A stretch of DNA of 64,000 nt from an uncultured Oscillospiraceae bacterium. Lineage in GTDB: Bacteria > Bacillota > Clostridia > Oscillospirales > Oscillospiraceae. The notes under the pieces are model-generated. The model was not told the DNA's origin. It did not search any database and saw nothing but the letters and a program-made list of their open reading frames with translations. Where the stretch lies: positions 27,402-91,401 of the forward strand of contig CANQMO010000010.1 in assembly GCA_947624985.1 (NCBI GenBank), in the 5' to 3' direction. The position numbers and the translations under genes are program-made. Below, piece by piece: positions 33,143 through 41,219 of the stretch. Position 1 is the stretch's first letter, and each line of letters begins with the position of its first letter.

Positions 33143-33834
33143 CAACCCTCTCCCCCTTGGGTTATAAGCTCCAGGGGCAGGATATAGCCCTCCGGGTCCG
33201 ATCTTATCTGCTCCAGCGTGTGGGCCTGGTCCACCGTGAACCGTCCGGCCCGGACTCGCCGCAGGGCGCTCATGCACCCGCCGCAGCCAAGGGCCGCGCC
33301 GATGTCCGCGCAGAGGGTGCGGATATAAGTGCCTTTGGAGCACTCTATCTGAAGTCCCCAGTCCCCGGCCTCATCCTGATCGGTCAGGGCCAGCCGGTGG
33401 ATGGTCACAGGACGCGCCTGTCTTTCAACGCTGCCGCCCCGGCGGGCGATCTCATAGAGCTTTTTGCCCCGTACCTTGATGGCGGAGTACATGGGCGGCG
33501 TCTGCATGATGGGACCGCGAAAAGCCTCCAGCGCCGCTTCAACGGTCTGCCGGTCCATCTGTGCCGGCTCGTTCTTTAATACTGTGCCCCAGACGTCCTG
33601 GGTGTCTGTGACCATCCCCAGCCGGAGGCGGGCGGCGTATTCCTTGTTGTCGTTCTCCGCATATTTGGCCGCCTTGGTCCCCTTGCCGGTCAGGACGACC
33701 AGCAGCCCGGTGGCATTGGGGTCCAGCGTGCCGGTGTGGCCGATGTGGCGCTCGTGGAGCACGCCCCGCAGATGGGCGCACACGTCCATGCTCGTCCACC
33801 CCGCGGGCTTGTCCACCAGCAGGATACCGTCCAT
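33142..33834 (-). CDS. truB: tRNA pseudouridine(55) synthase, short form
   Basis: A 230-aa pseudouridine synthase that makes Psi55 in the T loop of tRNAs. The catalytic Asp lies in GHTGTLDPNATGLL (about residues 34-47); other TruB blocks are VDKPAGWTSMDV near the N terminus, YAARLRLG and CSKGTYIRTL. The usual C-terminal PUA domain is missing, since the chain ends soon after the catalytic core; typical enzymes are about 290-310 aa. The core is complete, so activity is expected. ATG 33834 shares a base with the stop of the upstream nrnA-like gene. Confidence 0.94.
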   Translation of the reverse strand: MDGILLVDKPAGWTSMDVCAHLRGVLHERHIGHTGTLDPNATGLLVVLTGKGTKAAKYAENDNKEYAARLRLGMVTDTQDVWGTVLKNEPAQMDRQTVEAALEAFRGPIMQTPPMYSAIKVRGKKLYEIARRGGSVERQARPVTIHRLALTDQDEAGDWGLQIECSKGTYIRTLCADIGAALGCGGCMSALRRVRAGRFTVDQAHTLEQIRSDPEGYILPLELITQGGEG

Positions 33835-34784
33835 CAGAGGGCCTCCAGGATATCCCAGACGATCACATCCGCCGTCTCGTCCGGGTCGGAATGTACCGTG
33901 CAACCCGCGGCCATTCGATGGCCGCCGCCGCCGTGCAGCTCGCAGATAGCGGCGGAGTCAAAGTCCTCGCCGCTGCGCAGGCTCACCTTGCACAGCCCCG
34001 GCTCCAGCTCCCGGATGGTTACCGCCACCCGGTTGCCCGCTACCCGGCCCGCCAGGGACGCGATATCGTCACAGTCGTCCTCTGTGGCGCCGGCCTCCGA
34101 CAGCATATCCAGCGTGACGGTGGCCACCGCCACACAGCCGTTTTCCCCGAAACGCTTCAGCCCGCTGTAGATCATGCCCTCCAGCCGCAGGCGGGAGTAA
34201 GAGAACGTGCGGAAAAGCAGCTTGTTGAGACGCTTGTATTCCGCCCCGGCGTCGATGAGCTCCGCCGCCGCCCGGTGGGTGTCCGCTTTAGTATTGGCGT
34301 ACACAAAGCAGCCGCAGTCCGTACTCACGGCCACATAGAGGAAGTTCGCGGTGGTCTTGTCGATCTTACCAAGGGCCAGCTTGCCGAGCTCCAGAACGAT
34401 CTCGCCGCAGGAGGCCTTCTCAGGCAGGCACAGAAGCCGTTCGGCATAGCCGCTGTTGGTGGGATGGTGGTCAATGCACAGATCGACCTTTGTCCCGTGG
34501 GAAAACCCCTCCGGAAAGAGATTTTCCGAAGCCAGATCCACCGCCACGACGCAGGCGGGGCTGAACCCCTCCGGCGCCACATAGGGCGAGACAAAGGGCT
34601 CGAACGTCTCTGTCACCTGCGGGTTATCCCACAGATAGGCGATCTTGCCCATCCGGCGGAGGATATGACAAAGGGCGGCGGCACTGCCAAGCGTGTCGCC
34701 GTCCGGGCGGATATGCGTCAGGAGCAGATATCCGTCGTGGTCTTTCAGATAGTCAAAGCATTCAGTCAGATTCATTGTCGTCAT
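33834..34784 (-). CDS. DHH/DHHA1 phosphoesterase, NrnA-like
   Basis: A 316-aa bifunctional oligoribonuclease/pAp phosphatase-type enzyme that degrades very short RNAs and 3'-phosphoadenosine phosphate. The DHH domain carries THIRPDGDTLGSAAAL (near residue 25), VVAVDLASEN and the name motif CIDHHPTNSGY (near 100); the DHHA1 domain ends with the glycine-rich ELHGGGGHRMAAGC. ATG 34784 has GGAT about 8 nt upstream; ATG 34775 is also possible. The start lies within the end of rbfA. The rbfA-nrnA-truB order matches many Firmicutes. Confidence 0.93.
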   Translation of the reverse strand: MTTMNLTECFDYLKDHDGYLLLTHIRPDGDTLGSAAALCHILRRMGKIAYLWDNPQVTETFEPFVSPYVAPEGFSPACVVAVDLASENLFPEGFSHGTKVDLCIDHHPTNSGYAERLLCLPEKASCGEIVLELGKLALGKIDKTTANFLYVAVSTDCGCFVYANTKADTHRAAAELIDAGAEYKRLNKLLFRTFSYSRLRLEGMIYSGLKRFGENGCVAVATVTLDMLSEAGATEDDCDDIASLAGRVAGNRVAVTIRELEPGLCKVSLRSGEDFDSAAICELHGGGGHRMAAGCTVHSDPDETADVIVWDILEAL

Positions 34785-35130
34785 GTTCAATATCCAATTC
34801 GTTGATAAGACGGTTGATATACGCGCCGTGGGCGATGGAGTCGTCCAGCACGAAGGTGAGCTCCGGGGTATACCGCAGGTCCAGGCTGTGGCCCAGCTCC
34901 CGGCGGAGATAGCCCGACGCGGATCGGAGCCCGCGCATAAGCTGCTTTTCATCGTACTGTCCAAGGACGCTCAAATATACCTTGCAGTGGCGCAGGTCGC
35001 TGGTCGTGTCGGTGTGGGTCACGGTGAGCATGACGCCCTGCTGCAGGCGCGGGTCCTTCACCTGGCGCAGCTTCTCCGCCAGGACACGGCGGATGTCGTC
35101 GTTGATACGGTCGATATGGTGGTTAGGCAT
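34762..35130 (-). CDS. rbfA: 30S ribosome-binding factor RbfA
   Basis: A 122-aa KH-domain protein that helps mature the 30S subunit and the 5' end of 16S rRNA. The sequence has the family blocks RINDDIRRVLAEKL, VTHTDTTSDLRHCKVYLS and the C-terminal LRYTPELTFVLDDSIAHGAYI. The C-terminal tail is acidic (DIEHDDNESD). It overlaps infB by 8 nt upstream and the nrnA-like gene downstream, as usual in this operon. RsgA, which acts in the same maturation pathway, is encoded at the left edge of the window. Confidence 0.96.
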   Translation of the reverse strand: MPNHHIDRINDDIRRVLAEKLRQVKDPRLQQGVMLTVTHTDTTSDLRHCKVYLSVLGQYDEKQLMRGLRSASGYLRRELGHSLDLRYTPELTFVLDDSIAHGAYINRLINELDIEHDDNESD

Positions 35131-37450
35131 TGATCTGCTCCATCACAAAGCACTCGATGACGTCCTGCTCCTTGATGTCGTTGAACTTATCCACCTGCAT
35201 GCCGCACTCGTATCCGGCGGCCACTTCCCGCACGTCGTCCTTGAACCGGCGCAGGCTGGCAAGATCGCCCTCGTAGACCACGATGTTGTCCCGCAGCACG
35301 CGGACCTTGCAGCTTCGCTGGATCTTTCCGTCCAGCACATAGCAGCCGCAGACAGTGCCCACCTTGGACACCTTGTAGGTCTGACGGACCTCGGCATGGC
35401 CGATGATCTTCTCCTGGAACTTGGGCGCCAGCAGGCCCTTCATGGCCGCCTCGATCTCGTTGATACAGTCATAGATGACCCGGTACAGGCGGATATCCAC
35501 ATCGGAGCGGGCGGCGCTCTCCCGGGCGGCGTTCTCAGGCCGCACGTTGAAGCCCACGATCACCGCGTCGGAGGTGGAGGCCAGCATCACGTCGGATTCG
35601 TTGATTGCGCCCACGGCGCAGTGGATGACCCGGACCCGGACCTCCTCGTTGGAAAGCTTCTCCAGCGACGCCTTCACCGCCTCGGCGCTCCCCTTCACGT
35701 CGGCCTTGACGATGATGTTGAAATCCTTCATCTCGCCTTCCTGGATACGGGCGAACAGATCGTCCAGAGAGACCTTTTTGGGCGCCGTATTGGCGGCCAG
35801 CTTGGCCTTGGCCTTGCGCTCTTCCACCAGTTCGCGGGCCATACGCTCGTCGGCGACGGCGTTGAACACGTCGCCGGCGTTCGGCACCTCGCTCATACCG
35901 GCGATCTCCACCGGCACGGAGGGGCCCGCCTCGGTGACCCGCTGGCCCTTGTCGTTTATCATGGTGCGCACACGTCCCACCGCCGTACCGGCGATGATCA
36001 CGTCGCCCTGGTGCAGCGTGCCGTTTTGCACCAGCACCGTCATGATGGGGCCGCGGCCCTTGTCCAGCCGCGCCTCTATGACGGCGCCGCTGGCGGCGCG
36101 GGCCGGGTTGGCCCGGAGACTGAGCATTTCCGTCTGTAGCGCCAGCATTTCCAAAAGGCTATCCACACCCTGGCCGGTCTTGGCGGAGATCGGACAGACG
36201 ATGGTCTCTCCGCCCCACTCCTCCGGCACCAGGTCATACTCCGTCAGCTCCTGCTTGACGCGCTCGGCGTTGGCGCCGGGCATATCCATCTTGTTGATGG
36301 CCACCACGATGGGGATATTGGCGGCCTTGGCGTGGTTGATGGATTCCACGGTCTGGGGCTTGATCCCCTCTGTGGCCGCCACCACCAGAATGGCGACGTC
36401 CGTCACCATGGCGCCGCGGGCGCGCATGGAGGTGAACGCCTCATGGCCCGGCGTGTCCAGAAAAGTGACCGGATTGCCGCCGATATCCACCACATAGGCG
36501 CCGATGGCCTGGGTGATGCCGCCGGCCTCCCCCGCCGCGACGGCCGTGTTGCGGATGTAGTCCAGAAGGGACGTCTTGCCGTGGTCGACGTGGCCCATGA
36601 CCACCACCACCGGCGCCCGGGGCATAAGCTCCTCGTCGGTGTCCACATGGTCGTCGATGAGCCGCTCCTCCACGGTCACGACCACCTCGTGCTCCACCTT
36701 GCAGTTGAATTCCATGGCCACCAGTGCCGCGGTATCATAGTCGATCATGTCCGGCAGACCCGCCATGACGCCCATCTTGACCAGCTTGCGGACCACTTCC
36801 GCGCCGCTCTTTTTCATGCGCATGGCCAGCTCCTGCACGGAGATCTCATCGGGGATCTGTACGCGTGTAGGCGCTTTTTTCGCGATCTCGAACTGGAGGC
36901 GCTGCATTTTGTCGCGCTCCTCCTGACGGCGCTTGGCGCTGGCGGCGGCAGAGTTCTGGCGCTGTCTATTGCGGGAGCCGATCTTCTCCTTGCCGCGCTT
37001 CATCTTCTCGGCTCTGTCCCCTGCCATCCGGTCAAACCGCTCGTCATACTTGGAAAGGTTCGTGTTGGCGGAGCCTCTGGTGTCCACTACCTTCTTCTGC
37101 GGCATCTGCCTGGGAACGTGGGGCTTGTCTGGCTTTGGCTGCTTCGCCGGCTGGGTCGGCGCTGCGTCAGGCGCCGCCTGTTTTCCCTTCTGGCCCTCGG
37201 CGGGCTTGCCCTTTTCCGCGGAAGCGGCCGGGGCCGGCTGAGCCGTGTCGGCAAAAACCTCCGCGATGCTCTCGATCTGGTTGTGCTGGGTCATATACTC
37301 GAAAATAATGCTGAGCTCCTCGTCCTCCAGGACCTGCATGTGGTTCTTGGGGGTCGTGGCATACTCCGTCAGTATCTCCGTGATGACCTTGGAGGTGACG
37401 CCAAAATCCTTCGCCACCTCATGCACGCGGTATTTCACCAAACTGCTCAT
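35123..37450 (-). CDS. infB: Translation initiation factor IF-2
   Basis: A 775-aa GTPase that places initiator tRNA on the ribosome. It has an N-terminal IF2_N helix domain (about residues 1-55), a low-complexity Ala/Pro/Lys linker (about 70-200), a second IF2_N motif near 205, the G domain with GHVDHGKTSLLDYI (about 287-300), DTPGHEAF and NKMDMP, and then the beta-barrel and fMet-tRNA-binding domains. It lies in the conserved nusA-ylxR-ylxQ-infB order. ATG 37450 overlaps the end of the ylxQ gene by 4 nt. Confidence 0.97.
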   Translation of the reverse strand: MSSLVKYRVHEVAKDFGVTSKVITEILTEYATTPKNHMQVLEDEELSIIFEYMTQHNQIESIAEVFADTAQPAPAASAEKGKPAEGQKGKQAAPDAAPTQPAKQPKPDKPHVPRQMPQKKVVDTRGSANTNLSKYDERFDRMAGDRAEKMKRGKEKIGSRNRQRQNSAAASAKRRQEERDKMQRLQFEIAKKAPTRVQIPDEISVQELAMRMKKSGAEVVRKLVKMGVMAGLPDMIDYDTAALVAMEFNCKVEHEVVVTVEERLIDDHVDTDEELMPRAPVVVVMGHVDHGKTSLLDYIRNTAVAAGEAGGITQAIGAYVVDIGGNPVTFLDTPGHEAFTSMRARGAMVTDVAILVVAATEGIKPQTVESINHAKAANIPIVVAINKMDMPGANAERVKQELTEYDLVPEEWGGETIVCPISAKTGQGVDSLLEMLALQTEMLSLRANPARAASGAVIEARLDKGRGPIMTVLVQNGTLHQGDVIIAGTAVGRVRTMINDKGQRVTEAGPSVPVEIAGMSEVPNAGDVFNAVADERMARELVEERKAKAKLAANTAPKKVSLDDLFARIQEGEMKDFNIIVKADVKGSAEAVKASLEKLSNEEVRVRVIHCAVGAINESDVMLASTSDAVIVGFNVRPENAARESAARSDVDIRLYRVIYDCINEIEAAMKGLLAPKFQEKIIGHAEVRQTYKVSKVGTVCGCYVLDGKIQRSCKVRVLRDNIVVYEGDLASLRRFKDDVREVAAGYECGMQVDKFNDIKEQDVIECFVMEQINA

Positions 37451-37776
37451 ACTCGCTCCTCCTGTTCTCCGCGATCTCTGCCGGCGGCCCGCATAAAAGT
37501 CGCCGCCAGACCCTCGTCACAGACCATCAGCACCGCGACGGGACTGCTCCGTCCAACGGCTTTGGCAAGCTCCGCCTTTCGATAGTCCGTGATATAAAGT
37601 GCCTGCCCATGCTCCCGCGCCAGCGCGCGGGCCTGAGCCAGCGTATTGTCCGCAGCATCCGCCGCCGCTACCAGAAGCCATCCATGCCGGCGCGGCTGTC
37701 TGGCGCAGTCCTCCGCGCCGACGATCAGTCTGCCGGCCCGGGCGGCCAGGCCCAGATAGCCCAGCGCCCTATCCAT
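37447..37776 (-). CDS. L7Ae family ribosomal-like protein (YlxQ)
   Basis: A 109-aa L7Ae/L30e/S12e/Gadd45-fold protein. It has the family core GLAARAGRLIVGAEDC (about residues 8-23) and LLVAAADAADNT, in the position of Bacillus ylxQ between ylxR and infB. Relatives bind kink-turn RNAs, though YlxQ itself has not been shown to do so in most species. ATG 37776 is chosen because the longer frame would run far into ylxR; the start overlaps ylxR by 8 nt. The C terminus is charged (GRDRGEQEERV). Confidence 0.88.
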   Translation of the reverse strand: MDRALGYLGLAARAGRLIVGAEDCARQPRRHGWLLVAAADAADNTLAQARALAREHGQALYITDYRKAELAKAVGRSSPVAVLMVCDEGLAATFMRAAGRDRGEQEERV

Positions 37777-38032
37777 TCTCTTCCCCGACGGCCGCCGCAA
37801 GAATATCATATGCCTCCGGGCTGATGGCCGTTTCCAGCATACGCTCCAGCGCACGGCTTTTCCGCGCTCTGGCAAGGCACGACGCCTTACGGCATATATA
37901 GGCGCCCCTGCCGGGGGTCTTCCCCGTAGCGTCCGCCACGATCTCCCCCGCCGGGGTGCGGACGATGCGGATAAGCTCCTTTTTCGGCGCGCGCTCCCGG
38001 CACCCGGCGCACATCCGCACAGGCTCCGCCAT
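37769..38032 (-). CDS. ylxR: YlxR family RNA-binding protein
   Basis: An 87-aa YlxR/DUF448 protein. It opens with the hallmark RMCAGCRERAPKKELIRIV and continues with the GRGAYICRKASC block, which forms the putative RNA-binding surface. In the family it sits between nusA and infB; recent work on homologues links it to RNase P, whose RNA is encoded at 3.1 kb. It starts 5 nt after the nusA stop and overlaps the L7Ae-like gene. Confidence 0.94.
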   Translation of the reverse strand: MAEPVRMCAGCRERAPKKELIRIVRTPAGEIVADATGKTPGRGAYICRKASCLARARKSRALERMLETAISPEAYDILAAAVGEENG

Positions 38033-38037
38033 GGTTA

Positions 38038-39090
38038 TCAGTCCTCGCTCTCAGGCTTGATGTCGATCTTGATGCCGGTCAGCTTCGCGGCCAGACGGGC
38101 GTTCTGCCCCTCCTTGCCGATGGCCAGAGAGAGCTGGTTGTCCGGCACAATGACCCGGCAGGACTTCCCCTCCTCGTCCATGTACACGTTGATGACCTCC
38201 GCCGGGGACAGGGCCGCCGCCACATATTCCTCCGGGATCTCGCTGTACTTGACGATGTCGATCTTCTCACCGCCAAGCTCGTCCACGATACTGGACACAC
38301 GCCCGCCCCGGGGACCCACGCAGGCGCCGATGGGGTCCACGTCCGCCGCGGTGCTCCAAACGGCCATCTTGGTGCGGGAGCCTGCCTCACGGGCGATGCT
38401 CATGATCTCCACGGTCCCGTCCGCTATCTCGGGCACTTCCAGCTCGAAAAGACGCTTCACCAGCACGGGATGCGTCCGGCTGATGAGCACCTGGGGCCCA
38501 CGGGAGGACTTGCGCACTTCGATCACATAGACCTTTACCCGCTGGCCCTCCACCAGCACCTCGTCACGGATCTGCTCGTTCACGCTCAAAAGCGCGTCCG
38601 TGTACTCGGCATTGGAGCTGATCTTCATGGAGATATTGCCGGTGCGCGGGTCGATACGGGCCACCTCGCCGGTGAGGATCTCATGCTCATGAGAGGTGAA
38701 TTCGTCGTAGATGAGGCCGCGCTCCGCCTCGCGGATCCCCTGAATGATCACCTGCTTGGCGTTCTGCGCCGCGATACGGCCCAGTTCCTTGGTGTTCACA
38801 GGGACCTTGATCTGGCCGCCGACCTTGGCTCGCTTGGATATCTTGCGGGCCTGCTCCAGCGTCATCTCCACGGCGGGGTCCTCCACCTCGTCCACCACGG
38901 TGGTGACCACATACATATCGATCTTTTTCTTGTCCTCGTCAAGCTCCACGACCACGTTGTCCGCCGCGTCGGGGTTATCCTTGCGGAAAGCGGTCAGCAT
39001 GGCCTGATTGATCTTGTCGTACATATATTCGCGGGGAATGCCCTTCTCCCGTTCCAGATCCTCGATAGCAGCAAAAAACTCGGCGTTCAT
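38038..39090 (-). CDS. nusA: Transcription termination/antitermination factor NusA
   Basis: A 350-aa NusA of Firmicutes length. The N-terminal RNA-polymerase-binding domain (about 1-125) is followed by an S1 domain (about 135-200) and two KH domains (KH1 with DPIGACVGPRGGRVSSI near 245-261 and KH2 with SLAIGKEGQNARLAAKLTG near 320-338). The acidic repeats found in proteobacterial NusA are absent, as expected. It follows rimP by 17 nt. NusA also stimulates intrinsic termination, relevant to the hairpin in the leader of its own operon. Confidence 0.97.
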   Translation of the reverse strand: MNAEFFAAIEDLEREKGIPREYMYDKINQAMLTAFRKDNPDAADNVVVELDEDKKKIDMYVVTTVVDEVEDPAVEMTLEQARKISKRAKVGGQIKVPVNTKELGRIAAQNAKQVIIQGIREAERGLIYDEFTSHEHEILTGEVARIDPRTGNISMKISSNAEYTDALLSVNEQIRDEVLVEGQRVKVYVIEVRKSSRGPQVLISRTHPVLVKRLFELEVPEIADGTVEIMSIAREAGSRTKMAVWSTAADVDPIGACVGPRGGRVSSIVDELGGEKIDIVKYSEIPEEYVAAALSPAEVINVYMDEEGKSCRVIVPDNQLSLAIGKEGQNARLAAKLTGIKIDIKPESED

Positions 39091-39107
39091 GATCTATTTC
39101 CCTCCGA

Positions 39108-39563
39108 TCATATTTCCATGCGCAGCCGCACGCTGGCGATTTGGCTCTTCGTAAAGCGGCGTTCTTCTCCGCCGGATTCGATGATCACGTCTCCGTTGAC
39201 ATAGCCGGTCAGCTTCCCGATCCACTGCTTGGCGCCGTCCACCGCGCTGTACAGCCGGACCTCGACCAGCGAGCCGGTAAAGCGCTCAAAATCCTCGGGC
39301 CGCTTCAGCGCGCGCTCACAGCCGGCGGAGCTCACTTCAAAGATATAGCTGTCCGGCACCGGGTCCGCCTCATCCAGAATGGGGTCCATGGCCCGGGACA
39401 CCGCCTCGCACTGGTCCAGATCCACTCCGTCGGGGCTGTCCAGATACACCCGCAGGTACCGCTGGCCGCCCTCCGTGACATACTCCACGTCCCAGAGCTC
39501 CAGCCCCGCGCGCTCCACCACCGGCAGAGCCAGGTCCCACACGGTCTTTTCAATTCGATTCAT
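39108..39563 (-). CDS. rimP: Ribosome maturation factor RimP
   Basis: A 151-aa 30S maturation factor with the two-domain layout of RimP: an N-terminal alpha-beta domain (VERAGLELWDVEYV, then YLRVYLDSPDGVDLDQCEAVS) and a C-terminal SH3-like domain (GKLTGYVNGDVIIESG). The block YIFEVSSAGCERALK corresponds to the usual LEVSSPGLDRPLK. ATG 39563 (TTG 39569 is in frame) lacks a clear Shine-Dalgarno sequence. The leader contains a strong terminator-like hairpin about 45-65 nt upstream, so expression may be controlled by attenuation. Confidence 0.94.
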   Translation of the reverse strand: MNRIEKTVWDLALPVVERAGLELWDVEYVTEGGQRYLRVYLDSPDGVDLDQCEAVSRAMDPILDEADPVPDSYIFEVSSAGCERALKRPEDFERFTGSLVEVRLYSAVDGAKQWIGKLTGYVNGDVIIESGGEERRFTKSQIASVRLRMEI

Positions 39564-39602
39564 ATGCAATTACCAAATTCTGACAATTTCTTTTTCATCA
39601 AG

Positions 39603-39628
39603 AAAAAGAGTGGGACAGTACCCCACTC
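39603..39628 (-). terminator. Hairpin and T run in the rimP-nusA operon leader
   Basis: On the minus strand GAGTGGGG (39628-39621) pairs with TCCCACTC (39615-39608), then TTTTTCTT. It lies between the promoter at 39655-39683 and rimP, so it can act as an attenuator or as a binding target for an operon product. Confidence 0.7.
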
Positions 39629-39654
39629 CAGGAATCAGGACATTTGCTATTGTG

Positions 39655-39683
39655 AATATACCACACTGCTCTGTATAAATCAA
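39655..39683 (-). promoter_or_regulatory. Promoter of the rimP-nusA-infB operon
   Basis: On the minus strand TTGATT (39683-39678), 17-nt spacer, TATATT (39660-39655). Confidence 0.75.
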
Positions 39684-39751
39684 GCCTTTTTTCAATTCTT
39701 TACTAATATTTGTGTATCCGCCCTGTCACAATACACCATATTTTGTCTTTT

Positions 39752-40438
39752 TCAAGTCTCCAGGCGGCTTCTCAGCCGTTCCAGCGCCTTTTTCTCGATA
39801 CGCGATACATAGGACCTGGATATGCCGATGATGGCGGCGACCTCACGCTGGGGCATAGGCGGTTTCCCGTCCAGACCATAGCGCAGGCGTATGACCTGCG
39901 CTTCCCTGCCCTCCAGAACGCTGTCGACCGCACGGCGGACTTGCTCCATCGCCTCCTGGCGGGACAGGTCCTCCAGCATATCCTGATCGCAGGCGATGGT
40001 ATCCAGCAGCGCGAGCCCTTCCCCCTCGCCGTCCGTGTCAAGGGCGTCGGACAATGACACATCGCCCGCGGATTTTTTCTGCCCGCGAAAGTGCATGAGG
40101 ATCTCGTTTTCAATGCACTTGGACGCGTAGGTAGCCAGCCGCACGCCCTTATCCGGCCTGTAGGTGGACACGCCCTTGATGAGCCCGATGGTCCCGATCG
40201 ACACCAGGTCCTCCGTGTCCGATGTGGACGTATAGTATTTTTTGATGATGTGCATCACCAGGCGCAGATTGTGTTCGATGAGCTTGTTTCTGGCCTCGAT
40301 GTCACCCTGCTGGGAGAGTTCGATGTACCGCTGCTCTTCCTCCGGCTTCAGCGGGCGCGGAAAGGATGAGGCGTTGTCTCCCAGCCGGAGCATGAGCAGC
40401 GCGCTGGACACCAGAAGCATGAACGACGTAGACAGCAT
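39752..40438 (-). CDS. sigK: Sporulation sigma factor SigK, with pro-sequence
   Basis: A 228-aa late mother-cell sigma factor. The first about 25 residues are hydrophobic (MLSTSFMLLVSSALLMLRL), followed by NASSFPRPLKPEEEQRYIEL, which matches pro-sigma-K and implies cleavage by a SpoIVFB-type protease. Region 2 (ARNKLIEHNLRLVMHIIKKYY) and the region 4 helix-turn-helix (VAAIIGISRSYVSRIEKKAL) are complete and the gene is not split by a skin-like element. ATG 40438 follows AGGTGAT by 7-8 nt; an in-frame GTG at 40450 falls within that site. Confidence 0.93.
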   Translation of the reverse strand: MLSTSFMLLVSSALLMLRLGDNASSFPRPLKPEEEQRYIELSQQGDIEARNKLIEHNLRLVMHIIKKYYTSTSDTEDLVSIGTIGLIKGVSTYRPDKGVRLATYASKCIENEILMHFRGQKKSAGDVSLSDALDTDGEGEGLALLDTIACDQDMLEDLSRQEAMEQVRRAVDSVLEGREAQVIRLRYGLDGKPPMPQREVAAIIGISRSYVSRIEKKALERLRSRLET

Positions 40439-40458
40439 AGCCTTTATCACCTCTGTGC

Positions 40459-40488
40459 AGACTATGCCGGCCCGGTCTGTCCCTATTC
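40459..40488 (-). promoter_or_regulatory. Possible sigma-E promoter of sigK
   Basis: On the minus strand GAATAGG (40488-40482), about 15 nt, CATAGTCT (40466-40459). This resembles a sigma-E promoter, the known regulator of sigK, but the match is partial. Confidence 0.35.
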
Positions 40489-40584
40489 GACGATCTCCGC
40501 CATTCGTTCGTCAACCGGCACGACAGCTTCGGCGCCGGTATCCTCCGGCGCCGCCCTGCGGCCAAATCCGCATATGGTGAAAGC

Positions 40585-41193
40585 TCAACTATGAGCGGCC
40601 AAACCCTTCCACTTATCGATGTTGTATGATTTTGTACAGACGGCATCCATCAAAATACCTTCATCGGCAAGCCGATCATGGTATTCTTCTATCTTCTCAG
40701 GCTGGCCCTCCAGCTCGGGAGACACCAGACAAAGCTTATACCCCAGGTCTTTCAGCTCGCTATAACTCTGCCGCGTGATCGGCAGGCGCGAAAAGCAGTC
40801 TACCCATACCCAGTCCACTTTGCCGGCCATGTTCCGGATCGTGTCCAGACCCTCCAATTCTGAGAAACGCAGCGCTATGTTCCTCTCGCCCATATCGGTC
40901 AGCAGCTTTATCATGGGAAAGCTCGAGTCCAGGAAAAAGTAACCGGCAACGGCGTACTGCCTGATAAGCTCCAGCACGCGGTGCTCTATTCGCTCGCTCT
41001 TGATATTCAGGATCATCGTCCCATGGCGGTATTCCTTCAGGTAATCCTCAAAGTCCTCGCCGGGTTCAAAGGGGTTATGCGAAATATAGATCCTGCCGCT
41101 GAGATCATCACGCAGATCGAGCTCGACGCCGTATTGGCGGTCCAGGGCTTTCAATTCCGCGACCGTGTTGATCCTGTGCGCGATATACTCCAT
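40585..41193 (-). CDS. Glycerophosphodiester phosphodiesterase/PI-PLC-like protein
   Basis: A 202-aa protein related to the GDPD/PI-PLC TIM-barrel superfamily. The segments YIAHRINTVAELKAL, GVELDLRDDLSGRIYISHNPF (Glu/Asp and His of the GDPD metal site) and LNIKSERIE are visible in the N-terminal half, and the rest is a short barrel with SFPMIKLL. There is no signal peptide, so it should be cytoplasmic. It is the last gene of the glycan locus, 26 nt after the frameshifted GT-C gene. Cleavage of a phosphodiester-linked sugar precursor is a guess; some residues of the classic motif differ. Confidence 0.7.
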   Translation of the reverse strand: MEYIAHRINTVAELKALDRQYGVELDLRDDLSGRIYISHNPFEPGEDFEDYLKEYRHGTMILNIKSERIEHRVLELIRQYAVAGYFFLDSSFPMIKLLTDMGERNIALRFSELEGLDTIRNMAGKVDWVWVDCFSRLPITRQSYSELKDLGYKLCLVSPELEGQPEKIEEYHDRLADEGILMDAVCTKSYNIDKWKGLAAHS

Positions 41194-41219
41194 CCGTCTC
41201 TCTCCTTCCGATCTGGTCT

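Noticed and set aside
39752..40450. A skin-like interruption of sigK
   Set aside because: The sigK frame is continuous and no recombinase gene lies within it; the Xer-like gene at 21.7 kb is far away and in a housekeeping context.
40530..40552. GC-rich inverted repeat between sigK and the GDPD-like gene as a terminator
   Set aside because: The 8-bp stem is followed by no T run; left as a weak structure only.
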